Source: Palsa-661 sp035535015 (GTDB taxonomy: Bacteria > Actinomycetota > Acidimicrobiia > Acidimicrobiales > UBA8190). Taken from it: DNA of 20,903 nt. Each line of letters begins with the position of its first letter. Within the stretch, counting starts at the first letter, position 1. The translations under genes were made by a program, and so were the position numbers. Where the stretch lies: assembly GCA_035535015.1 (NCBI GenBank), contig DATLQU010000039.1:1-20903 (forward strand). Direction: 5' to 3'. Under the pieces are notes generated by a model, which worked only from the letters and a program-made list of their open reading frames with translations, was not told the DNA's origin and did not search any database. Positions 14,219 to 20,903 of the stretch are shown piece after piece.

Positions 14219-15655
14219 ATGTCCGACTCGTTGACGGTCCCCTCCGGGGAGACCGGGGTCGACGCCCGGCGCCGGAACATGGTCTTCGTGGTCACCGCCC
14301 TCGGAGCGTTCATGGCGTCGCTCGACCTCTCGATCGTGAACGTCGCCTTCCCGGCTCTCGAGCACTCCTTTCCTCACGACTCCCGGGCTTCGCTCGCCTG
14401 GGTGATCACCGGCTACAGCATTGTGTTCGCCTCCCTGCTCGTCACGGCCGGCCGAAGCGCCGACCGGCTCGGGCGCCGCCGCCTGTTCTTCATCGGACTG
14501 GGCATCTTCAGCCTCGGTTCGGCGCTCTGCGGGATCGCCCCGTCGGTGGATCTACTCGTGGCCGGCCGTTTCATCCAGGGCAGCGGCGCGGCCGCCATGT
14601 TGCCGGCTTCCCTCGGCCTCCTTCTCGGCGCATTCCCGAACGAGCGTCGAGCGCAGGTGGTGGCCTTGTGGGGTGGTATCGGCGCTCTGGCCGTGGCCAC
14701 CGGACCGTCGCTCGGTGGCCTATTGGTGTCGGGCCCTGGCTGGCGGTGGGTCTTCTTCGTCAACCTGCCCATCGGCGCCATCGGGTATCTCCAGGGCCGA
14801 AGGGTCTTGCGCGAGACGACAACGGCGGACGCCGGATCACGGCCGGACTATGGCGGTGTTGTGCTCATCAGCGCCACCCTGGCGGCACTGGTTCTCGGGA
14901 TTACGGAGGGACCGACCTGGGGCTGGTCGAATGTGCGGGTCATCGGCTGCTTCTTCGGCGCCTTGGTCGTCGGCGCCGTCTTTCTCCGGCGGTCGGCGCA
15001 CCATCCCCAGCCGGTACTCGATCTCACGCTCTTCCGTTCACGCTCGTTCAGCGTGGCCAACGCCGCCACTGTCCTCTACGCCATGGGCTTCTTCGCCATG
15101 CTGCTGGGGAACATCTTGTTCCTCACCGGGGTCTGGCACTACTCGATCCTGAGAGCGGGCCTGGCGGTGACTCCCGGGCCCCTGGTCGTAGCCCTCGTCT
15201 CGGGACCGGCAGGGCGTGCGGCGCAACGGATCGGGTTCCGTACCGTGCTCCTTGTCGGCTTCGGCTTTTTCGCCGGAGGGCTCACGTGGTACGCCACCGC
15301 CATCGGCCTCCACCCTTCTTACGTCACCCGCTGGCTCCCGGCGACCTTGATCACAGGCCTCGGCATCGGACTCACTTTCCCGGTCCTGAGTGCAGCCGCC
15401 GTTTCCAGTCTGCAGATCGAAAGGTTCGGCGTAGGCAGCGCCGTGAACCAAACGGCGCGCCAGGTCGGGGGCGCATTCGGTGTGGCCTTGCTGGTGGTAA
15501 TCCTGGGGAACCCGCAGTCGACGCCGGCGGCACTGGCCAGCTTCCGCCATCTCTGGACCTTCGCCGCGGCCATGGCCATCCTCTCCGGACTCATCACCTC
15601 TTTGCTGAAGCGCGGGACAACCACTTCCCCTGACCGTCGTTGCCATGACCGGTGA
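14219..15655 (+). CDS. MFS transporter, DHA2 (14-TM) type
   Basis: A 478-residue membrane exporter from the ATG at 14219. The first segment is VVTALGAFMASLDLSIVNVAFP, whose D-x-x-IVNVA pattern is typical of DHA2. Motif A reads GRSADRLGRRRLF, and motif C lies around GALAVATGPSLGGLL. EGPTWGWSN in the central loop resembles the MFS protein at 4209-5807. The frame remains open back to a TTG at 14156, but that lies inside the promoter. A weak GGGA lies 10 nt before the ATG. The neighbours are the divergent HxlR regulator and the thioesterase gene 12 bp downstream, so export and thioesterase are probably cotranscribed. Confidence 0.92.
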   Translation: MSDSLTVPSGETGVDARRRNMVFVVTALGAFMASLDLSIVNVAFPALEHSFPHDSRASLAWVITGYSIVFASLLVTAGRSADRLGRRRLFFIGLGIFSLGSALCGIAPSVDLLVAGRFIQGSGAAAMLPASLGLLLGAFPNERRAQVVALWGGIGALAVATGPSLGGLLVSGPGWRWVFFVNLPIGAIGYLQGRRVLRETTTADAGSRPDYGGVVLISATLAALVLGITEGPTWGWSNVRVIGCFFGALVVGAVFLRRSAHHPQPVLDLTLFRSRSFSVANAATVLYAMGFFAMLLGNILFLTGVWHYSILRAGLAVTPGPLVVALVSGPAGRAAQRIGFRTVLLVGFGFFAGGLTWYATAIGLHPSYVTRWLPATLITGLGIGLTFPVLSAAAVSSLQIERFGVGSAVNQTARQVGGAFGVALLVVILGNPQSTPAALASFRHLWTFAAAMAILSGLITSLLKRGTTTSPDRRCHDR

Positions 15656-15667
15656 GTAGGAGCGACC

Positions 15668-16516
15668 ATGTCCCTTCAACCGGAACCATCTGTGCTGGAC
15701 CAAACCAGCGGATACGACCGGGCGACCGCCCTCACGGAGTCACCCGGCGGATGGTCAGTGGATCTCGACGACTCCTGGAGTATCGGGGGCTTCATGAACG
15801 GTGGATATCTCCTGGCCACCATGTGCCTCGCCGGTAGCACGGCGACGTCACGACCCGAACCTCTGGCCGTCACCGCCACCTACCTCTCGCCGCCGGTGGG
15901 CGGCCCTGCCGAGATCAGCGTGGAGGTGGCCAAGAAGGGACGACAATCCACGGTGGCCGAGATCGTTCTGCACCAGGACGGTCTCCAGCACGTCCGAGCC
16001 ACGGTCATACTCGGCGATCTCGACGACTACAGGGGTCCGAATCTCGAGTTCCCGACGCCCTCGATTCCTCACCTCGAGCAGTGTGTACCCATCGGCGACG
16101 GGCCCGGCCCAAACGGAATCGCCCTGCCCGAGATCTTCCAGCATTTCGACGTCAGGCTGGCACCAGGACTCGGTTGGCTCAACGGGGAACGACCAAGGCC
16201 GTCCTCTGACCGTGCGGCCCGGATCGACGGGTGGACCCGATTCACCGACGGACGAGAACCGGATCCGACCTCCCTGATGTTGTTCGCCGATGCCTTCCCA
16301 CCGGCGGTACTCGACCTTTTTCCCGCCAGTTGGGTTCCGACACTGCAGTACTCGGTCTACGTCCGAGCCCGGCCCCAGCCGGGCTGGCTCCAAGGAACGT
16401 TCCGCACCCGCTCGATGGTCGGCGGTCTGCTTGAAGAGGACGGGGAACTCTTCGACAGCTCCGGTCGCCTGGTCGCTCTGTCGCGCCAACTCGCCCTCTT
16501 GCGACCCCCGGCCTGA
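15668..16516 (+). CDS. Acyl-CoA thioesterase-like double-hotdog protein
   Basis: A 282-residue protein with the architecture of the TesB-like thioesterase family (4HBT_3 type). The first hotdog has SIGGFMNGGYLLATM, then PLAVTATYLSPPVGGPAEISVEVAKKGRQSTVAEIVL. The second has LMLFADAFPPAVLDL, VPTLQYSVYVRARPQPGWLQGTFRTR and the ending DSSGRLVALSRQLALL. Such proteins hydrolyse acyl-CoA or other thioesters in the cytosol; the chain-length preference is not visible. The ATG at 15668 has TAGGAG 6 nt upstream, and it follows the MFS gene by 12 bp as a second operon gene. The family call is good and the substrate is unknown. Confidence 0.87.
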   Translation: MSLQPEPSVLDQTSGYDRATALTESPGGWSVDLDDSWSIGGFMNGGYLLATMCLAGSTATSRPEPLAVTATYLSPPVGGPAEISVEVAKKGRQSTVAEIVLHQDGLQHVRATVILGDLDDYRGPNLEFPTPSIPHLEQCVPIGDGPGPNGIALPEIFQHFDVRLAPGLGWLNGERPRPSSDRAARIDGWTRFTDGREPDPTSLMLFADAFPPAVLDLFPASWVPTLQYSVYVRARPQPGWLQGTFRTRSMVGGLLEEDGELFDSSGRLVALSRQLALLRPPA

Positions 16517-16552
16517 ACAGAGCGTCCCGACCCTTCATGGCATGCTGTCGCG

Positions 16553-17512
16553 GTGCGACGCCGTGCCACGTTTTCGTTTCCGAGGTCCCGATCCGGCGAC
16601 AGCAATGCCAGTGCTGCGAGTCGGCGAACCCTGCTGAAGGCCGTGGTGGGCGGCGCCGCGGGTCTGGGACTCGCCGGTGTCACGTGGACGGCAACGCGAC
16701 ACCGCCATTCCCTGGCACCGGCAGACGCCCGTGGCGTGGCACGCGGTGCCACCCACCAATCCCCGCTGGTGTCTCAGAAGGCCGGCGGCATTGCCTCCGA
16801 CGCAACCAAAGGTCGCCTCTCCGGCGTGATCGTCGGCATCGACCCCGGGCACAACGGAGACAATTGGGAGCACTCCTCGTACATCAATCGGTCTGTCTGG
16901 AACGGACGCGAGGAAGAGGCGTGCGACACCACCGGCACGGCAGCCGCCGACGGCTATTCCGAAGCCGAGTTCGCCTTCAACGTGGCCCAGAATCTGGCTG
17001 CCACCCTGCGGGGGCTGGGTGCGACGGTGGTCCTGACGAGAACGACCAATTCGGGCTTCGGGCCCTGCATCACGCAACGGGCGAGCATCGTCAACGAGGC
17101 CGGGGCTCACGTGGCCATCTCGATCCACGCTGACGGGGGGCCGGCCGACGGCCGTGGGTTTTCGATCCTCGAACCAATGGCGAGCGGAGTCAACGACGCT
17201 GTTATCAGTGCGTCCCAGGCGCTCGCCACCCATGTCCGCCAGGCCTTCCTGACCGAGACCCCGATGCCGATAAGCAACTACTACGCAGAGGACGGCATCG
17301 TGCCGCGCGATGACCTCGGAGGACTCAATCTGACGACCGTGCCCAAGGTGATGGTCGAATGCGGGAACATGCAGAACCCGACGGACGCGGCCCTTCTCGT
17401 CGACCCCGAATTCCAACAACACGCGGCCGGCGCCCTGGCCATGGCCGTCACGGCGTTCCTGACCGAATCGTCGCCCCCGCGGATGCCGTCGCCGGCACCC
17501 ACGCATGGTTGA
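16553..17512 (+). CDS. N-acetylmuramoyl-L-alanine amidase (Amidase_3), Tat-exported
   Basis: A 319-residue zinc amidase that would cut the bond between N-acetylmuramic acid and L-alanine in peptidoglycan. SRRTLLK (23-29) is a near-consensus twin-arginine motif, followed by a hydrophobic, Gly/Ala-rich segment (30-45), so export is by Tat. The catalytic domain starts at VIVGIDPGHN: His100, a Glu in YSEAEFAFN (137 or 139), His192 in SIHADGG and catalytic Glu269 in VMVECGNM. It resembles the single-domain Rv3717-type amidase and has no visible SPOR, SH3 or AMIN wall-binding domain. Cys124 and Cys172 could form a disulfide after export. The start is the GTG at 16553, 36 bp after the thioesterase stop; the TA-poor upstream sequence shows no strong promoter. 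Confidence 0.92.
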   Translation: MRRRATFSFPRSRSGDSNASAASRRTLLKAVVGGAAGLGLAGVTWTATRHRHSLAPADARGVARGATHQSPLVSQKAGGIASDATKGRLSGVIVGIDPGHNGDNWEHSSYINRSVWNGREEEACDTTGTAAADGYSEAEFAFNVAQNLAATLRGLGATVVLTRTTNSGFGPCITQRASIVNEAGAHVAISIHADGGPADGRGFSILEPMASGVNDAVISASQALATHVRQAFLTETPMPISNYYAEDGIVPRDDLGGLNLTTVPKVMVECGNMQNPTDAALLVDPEFQQHAAGALAMAVTAFLTESSPPRMPSPAPTHG

Positions 17513-17884
17513 GCGACAGATCAGACGATGAATCGACACGATACGCTCCCGGGGCTACCGGGACCCATGTCGCCAGGCTTAAGTGCTCGTCTGGCGGGAG
17601 CTATCTTCCTCCTCTCTCCCCGAGATCGTGTCGCCCGAAACGGCTCTTTCTCGGGTTGCCGATCAACGATGCGTGCGCTTCCTTTCGTTTAGGCCCTCTC
17701 GGGTTCGGGTCCCGCGTGTCGGGGTTCACAGACCATTCTGCGCCCCCCTCCTGAGACGGCGCTGGCCGCCGGTTGGGGGTTTCCTAAGAGGGCGGACGAC
17801 CCCGTGACCAGGAATTCAGCGCTGGCTCCCCAGCAAGTACCATGCGAACGTCCCGCCTGCGCCATGGAAAACCCCTAGCCAGAA
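17513..17884. other. Noncoding region upstream of FAD oxidoreductase
   Basis: About 370 bp without a convincing gene. It holds a TCCCGG-5-CCGGGA hairpin (17547-17563), a weak terminator candidate after the amidase with no T-tract, and a stem CGCCAG/CTGGCG enclosing about 14 nt (near 17571-17597). A T-arm-like GGGTTCGGGTCCCG near 17700 was examined for tRNA and not accepted. Base composition is more pyrimidine-rich than the flanks. A long 5' leader or small RNA is possible but not shown. Confidence 0.4.
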
Positions 17885-19453
17885 ATGCCCCTCATGCCCG
17901 ACTCCCCGAATCCGCTCGCGGACACGCCGCCCGCCGTCGTGATCATCGGCGCCGGGCCGGCCGGGCTGACGGCCGCCTACGAATTGGCGGTCCGATACGG
18001 GATCACATCGACGGTCCTCGAATCGGACTCCGTCGTCGGCGGCATCAGCCGGACCGTCGAGCGTGACGGCTGGAGGTTCGACATCGGGGGTCACCGCTTC
18101 TTCACCAAGGTGAAGGAGGTCGACGCCTTCTGGCACGAAATTCTCTCCGAAGACGACTTTATGCTGCGACCGCGGATGAGCCGGATCTATTACGAAGGCA
18201 AGTACTACGACTATCCGCTCAAGGCCTCCAACGCCCTGAAGAACCTGGGTATCTGGGAGGCCTTTCTCTGTGTGATGTCGTATGTCTGGGCCCGCCTCCA
18301 CCCGCCCAAGGATCAGACGACCCTCGAAGGGTGGATCGCGGCGCGCTTCGGGTGGCGCCTCTACAAGCACTTCTTCAAGACGTACAACGAGAAGCTTTGG
18401 GGGGTGCCCACCAACAACCTCCCCGCTGACTTCGCCGCGCAGAGGATCAAGAATCTCTCGCTGTGGAACGCGGTAGTGAATGCACTGCTTCCGAAGCGAA
18501 ATCAGAAGGACATCACGTCCCTGATCGAGGAGTTCCAGTACCCGAAGCTGGGCCCCGGCATGATGTGGGAGCGGTGCCGAGATCTGGTCGAGGCACACGG
18601 TTGCAGTGTCATCCTCAACAACCGGGTGATCGGAGTGCGACACGAGAATGATCAGGCTGTGGCCGTGGTAGCGGAGACCGCGGACGGCAGCCGCCAGGAA
18701 TTCCCGTGCGACCACGTCATCTCCTCCATGCCCATCTCCCAGCTCTTGAAGGTGATGGATCCGCCAGCGGCAGAGACCGCGGTCAAGGCGGCCGGTGATC
18801 TTCACTACCGGGATTTCCTCACTGTGGCGCTGGTCGTCCCCGAGAAGTACAGCTTTCCCGACAACTGGATTTACGTGCACGCCAAGGAAGTCCAGGTGGG
18901 CCGCATCCAGAACTTCGGCTCGTGGTCGCCGTATCTCGTGAAGGAGGGGCGGACGTGTCTCGGTCTCGAGTTCTTCGTCTTCGAGGGTGACGAGATGTGG
19001 AACAAGAGCGACGAGGATCTGATCGAGCAGGGAAAGCGCGAACTCGCCGTCCTCGGATTAGTGGACCCAAGCAAGGTCGAGGCGGGTTACGTGGTACGGA
19101 TGCCGAAAGCCTATCCCTTCTACGACGAACACTACAAAGAGAACGTTCTGCGAATCGTCGAGTGGCTGGAGGACTGCGCTCCGAATGTCCATCCGGTTGG
19201 CCGAAACGGGATGCACCGCTACAACAATCAGGACCATTCGATGTACACGGCAATGCTCACGGCCGAGAACATCGCTCGGGGTACCCACCACGACGTCTGG
19301 AGCGTGAACGTCGAGGAGGAATACCACGAGGAATCCTCGACCGAGGACGACGCCCGTCGCGGCACCCGGGGTACCGGTCGCGATGCTCCTGTCATCTCCC
19401 GCCAGCACTACGGCGAAGACCACCCCGTCAACCGGCCGGTGACGAACTCCTGA
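17885..19453 (+). CDS. FAD-dependent oxidoreductase, UDP-galactopyranose-mutase-like
   Basis: A 522-residue flavoprotein. The dinucleotide fold VVIIGAGPAGLTAAYEL (18-34) has the GxGxxG pattern, with Glu46 ending strand 2. GGISRT and FDIGGHRFFTK resemble the FAD-binding N-terminus of UDP-galactopyranose mutases and of the related protoporphyrinogen-oxidase/amine-oxidase group. The tail NNQDHSMYTAMLTAENI is the usual C-terminal FAD segment, after which about 50 acidic, disordered residues are added. Related actinobacterial genes often lie near cell-surface glycan genes, which fits the amidase next door, but the reaction is unproven. No Shine-Dalgarno precedes the ATG at 17885, and a second ATG is at 17894. 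Codon use looks less GC-extreme than its neighbours. Confidence 0.85.
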   Translation: MPLMPDSPNPLADTPPAVVIIGAGPAGLTAAYELAVRYGITSTVLESDSVVGGISRTVERDGWRFDIGGHRFFTKVKEVDAFWHEILSEDDFMLRPRMSRIYYEGKYYDYPLKASNALKNLGIWEAFLCVMSYVWARLHPPKDQTTLEGWIAARFGWRLYKHFFKTYNEKLWGVPTNNLPADFAAQRIKNLSLWNAVVNALLPKRNQKDITSLIEEFQYPKLGPGMMWERCRDLVEAHGCSVILNNRVIGVRHENDQAVAVVAETADGSRQEFPCDHVISSMPISQLLKVMDPPAAETAVKAAGDLHYRDFLTVALVVPEKYSFPDNWIYVHAKEVQVGRIQNFGSWSPYLVKEGRTCLGLEFFVFEGDEMWNKSDEDLIEQGKRELAVLGLVDPSKVEAGYVVRMPKAYPFYDEHYKENVLRIVEWLEDCAPNVHPVGRNGMHRYNNQDHSMYTAMLTAENIARGTHHDVWSVNVEEEYHEESSTEDDARRGTRGTGRDAPVISRQHYGEDHPVNRPVTNS

Positions 19454-19506
19454 CCGATCGGTCGCTTCGTCCCGGGATCCCTTCGGGCCGGGCTTCTGTA
19501 GAGCGC

Positions 19507-19538
19507 GACAGAGCCCCCGGCACCGCGGGGGCTCTGTC
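19507..19538. terminator. Strong GC-rich hairpin, probable terminator
   Basis: GACAGAGCCCCC (19507-19518) pairs perfectly with GGGGGCTCTGTC (19527-19538), with an 8-nt loop whose ends can pair further. It lies 53 bp after the FAD oxidoreductase stop. There is no long T-tract on either side, so it may be a weak-tract, bidirectional terminator, as is common in actinobacteria. Confidence 0.7.
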
Positions 19539-19555
19539 TACAACCTGCTAAATTT

Positions 19556-19579
19556 GGCGCTTCCGGGTTCTCTGTGGGT
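19556..19579 (+). repeat. IS left terminal inverted repeat
   Basis: This 24-bp sequence starting GGCGCTTCCGGGTTC is identical to the reverse complement of 20880-20903. The match stops at the next base (A at 19580 against G), which sets the repeat length. Confidence 0.95.
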
Positions 19580-19587
19580 AGCCCAGG

Positions 19588-20820
19588 TCACGCCGTGTTC
19601 GGGTAGAGATCGAGTCCACCGAGGTGGAAGTAGATCGCCGTCTTGAAGTTCTCGCGGTTGCGATACCCACGAGCCTGGACGCGGATCGCCTGGATGCGCG
19701 AGTTGATGCCCTCGGCAGTGGCAGAGGTGATGCGGTGGGAGAAGAAGGCCATGACGCCGTCGTAGTGGCGCTTGATCAGACGGGCCACGGCGACGACGGG
19801 CTCGAGTCGCGAGTGGGTGGCCCAGAAGTACCAGCGCTTCCAATGCTTCTCGGCCCAGCCCCGACGGACGTAGTCCCACAGATAGCGAAGGTCCTCCTTG
19901 ATGGCCCAGGCCCGTCCGGTCTTGAGCTCCAACGCCCGCAGGGCACTGAAGCGCTCGTCATGGCGTTCAGGGAGGTTCTCGGCTGAGTGGAGCCACATGT
20001 ACTTGGTGCCCACCAGCAGGTTGTCACCGTCGGCCTTCAGGCGGCGATGCTCGGCCTTGCGCACGGTGTCGACCGCCTTGGTCATGTGGCCCATGATGTG
20101 AAATCGATCAAAGACGATCTTGTCGTCGGCGTCCTCCAGATGGGCCCGGACCGAGGCGGCGTAGGGCTCCCACATGTCCATGGCCACGGCCTCGATCCGA
20201 GCCAGCTCGGTGGCCGGCAGGGTGTCGAAATAGGCGTCCAGGCTGTCTTCCTTGCGCTCGTCGGCGATAAAGCGCACGGTGCCGGCGTCGACGTCGGAGA
20301 CGACGGTGATGTAGTCATGTCCCCGCCCCGCCGCCTTCTCGTCCACCCCGAGATGGACCGGAGCCGCAGCCGGGCGGCGCAGCAGACCCCGGGCCACAGC
20401 CCGCTCCATCAGGTGCCAACCCTCGTCCCAGCTCACCCGCAAGATGCGGCAGGCCCCTACGACGTCGCACTCGCGCAACACATCGATGGCCAGGCGCTCG
20501 AAGAGAGTGGTGAAACGGCTCATGGGTTCGGCCCAGGGCAGTTTCACCTGGTGCACCCCATGGGTGGTGCACTCGACCCGGGGAGGACGGGCGTGGAGGA
20601 ACGTGGCGAACTGGCACGAGTCGAGGTGTCGCCACGACCGCTCGTCGGCGTGGTCGTAGACGGGCAGCACTGCGTCGCACTTCGGGCAGGCGAACCGTGT
20701 GCCCTTCGGATGGCCTACCTGTACGTCAACACGTTCGCCCTCCACGGACAGCTCGACACCAATCACCTCCCACGGTGAGGTGATCCCGAGCAGGTGACGG
20801 TAGAGGTCGGTGTCTTGCAT
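19588..20820 (-). CDS. ISL3 family transposase
   Basis: A full-length 410-residue DDE transposase. The N-terminus has a zinc-ribbon-like site (Cys45 and Cys48 in CPKC, Cys84 and His87 in CTTHG), followed by a helix-turn-helix region (about 110-140). The catalytic residues are Asp160 in LGVDEKAAGRGHDY, Asp215 in AMDMWEPY and Glu370 in ATAEGINSRIQ. The C-terminal motif INSRIQAIRVQARGYRN is diagnostic for ISL3. No frameshift or internal stop is seen, so the copy looks active. The ATG at 20820 follows a GGGG run at short spacing. The stop lies 9 bp inside the left inverted repeat. Confidence 0.95.
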   Translation of the reverse strand: MQDTDLYRHLLGITSPWEVIGVELSVEGERVDVQVGHPKGTRFACPKCDAVLPVYDHADERSWRHLDSCQFATFLHARPPRVECTTHGVHQVKLPWAEPMSRFTTLFERLAIDVLRECDVVGACRILRVSWDEGWHLMERAVARGLLRRPAAAPVHLGVDEKAAGRGHDYITVVSDVDAGTVRFIADERKEDSLDAYFDTLPATELARIEAVAMDMWEPYAASVRAHLEDADDKIVFDRFHIMGHMTKAVDTVRKAEHRRLKADGDNLLVGTKYMWLHSAENLPERHDERFSALRALELKTGRAWAIKEDLRYLWDYVRRGWAEKHWKRWYFWATHSRLEPVVAVARLIKRHYDGVMAFFSHRITSATAEGINSRIQAIRVQARGYRNRENFKTAIYFHLGGLDLYPNTA

Positions 20821-20856
20821 CGCCCCATCGTCGCGACACTCGTCGGGACGCCGCTA

Positions 20857-20872
20857 GCGAACGGGCGTTCGC
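20857..20872. repeat. Subterminal palindrome inside the IS
   Basis: GCGAACG-GG-CGTTCGC is a perfect 7-bp inverted repeat between the right terminal repeat and the transposase start. It could be a transposase or host-factor site, or an mRNA hairpin limiting transposase expression. No copy was seen at the left end. Confidence 0.55.
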
Positions 20873-20879
20873 CCAATTC

Positions 20880-20903
20880 ACCCACAGAGAACCCGGAAGC
20901 GCC
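20880..20903 (-). repeat. IS right terminal inverted repeat
   Basis: Perfect reverse complement of 19556-19579. It ends exactly at the last base of the window, so the outer flank and target duplication cannot be seen. Confidence 0.94.

Larger units (their letters stand above)
19556..20903. mobile_element. ISL3-family insertion sequence
   Basis: An element of 1348 bp bounded by perfect 24-bp inverted repeats, at 19556-19579 (starting GGCGCTTCCGGG) and at 20880-20903 as the reverse complement. One intact transposase gene fills the inside. The size, the GG-starting termini and the transposase fit ISL3. The 8 bp before the left end, CTAAATTT (19548-19555), are AT-rich, as ISL3 targets tend to be, and could be the target duplication, but the right flank is outside the window. 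Confidence 0.93.

Noticed and set aside
17547..17563. TCCCGG/CCGGGA hairpin as amidase terminator
   Set aside because: It has only six base pairs and no T-tract, so it was mentioned but not called as a terminator.
17690..17725. T-arm-like GGGTTCGGGTCCCG suggesting a tRNA
   Set aside because: The loop has G at the position that should be the invariant A58, and no matching acceptor, D or anticodon arms were found upstream.

Overview
The window is GC-rich, densely packed bacterial DNA with many GTG starts, 4-bp stop/start overlaps and protein families typical of Actinomycetota. The style of the MFS, DUF6295, HxlR and ISL3 proteins fits an actinobacterium, possibly Acidimicrobiia or a relative, but no rRNA or other phylogenetic marker is present, so the placement is an inference. 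No tRNA, rRNA, CRISPR array or prophage was seen.

Region by region. (1) 38-4061, minus strand: a tight operon read as DHA2-type MFS exporter, MerR regulator, dienelactone-hydrolase-like enzyme, DUF6295 protein, HAD phosphatase. (2) 4062-4208: a divergent control region with a 10-bp palindrome and a separate 6-5-6 inverted repeat. (3) 4209-6463, plus strand: a second DHA2 MFS exporter overlapping a TetR regulator. (4) 6526-10821, minus strand: ABC ATPase, ABC-2 permease and a membrane GGDEF-EAL protein. (5) 11262-11750: a small beta-carbonic anhydrase. (6) 11837-12267: a cytochrome P450 reduced to its two ends by an internal deletion and further frameshifts. (7) 12282-14138, minus strand: HxlR regulator, carboxymuconolactone-decarboxylase-like protein and SDR, diverging from (8) 14219-16516: a third MFS exporter and a double-hotdog thioesterase. 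The two divisions share overlapping promoters. (9) 16553-17512: a Tat-exported Amidase_3 cell-wall hydrolase. (10) 17885-19453: a UDP-galactopyranose-mutase-like FAD oxidoreductase followed by a strong hairpin. (11) 19556-20903: an apparently complete ISL3-family insertion sequence whose right inverted repeat ends on the last base of the window.

The theme is small-molecule export and detoxification. Three MFS exporters and one ABC exporter are present, and each MFS gene is paired with a regulator of a different family (MerR, TetR, HxlR) and mostly with modest catabolic or oxidoreductive enzymes. I see no clear-cut new defence or biosynthetic system. The most interesting points are the mirror-symmetric divergent promoters, the ABC-plus-c-di-GMP gene set, the MFS/MerR/hydrolase/DUF6295/HAD operon, and the P450 deletion scar.
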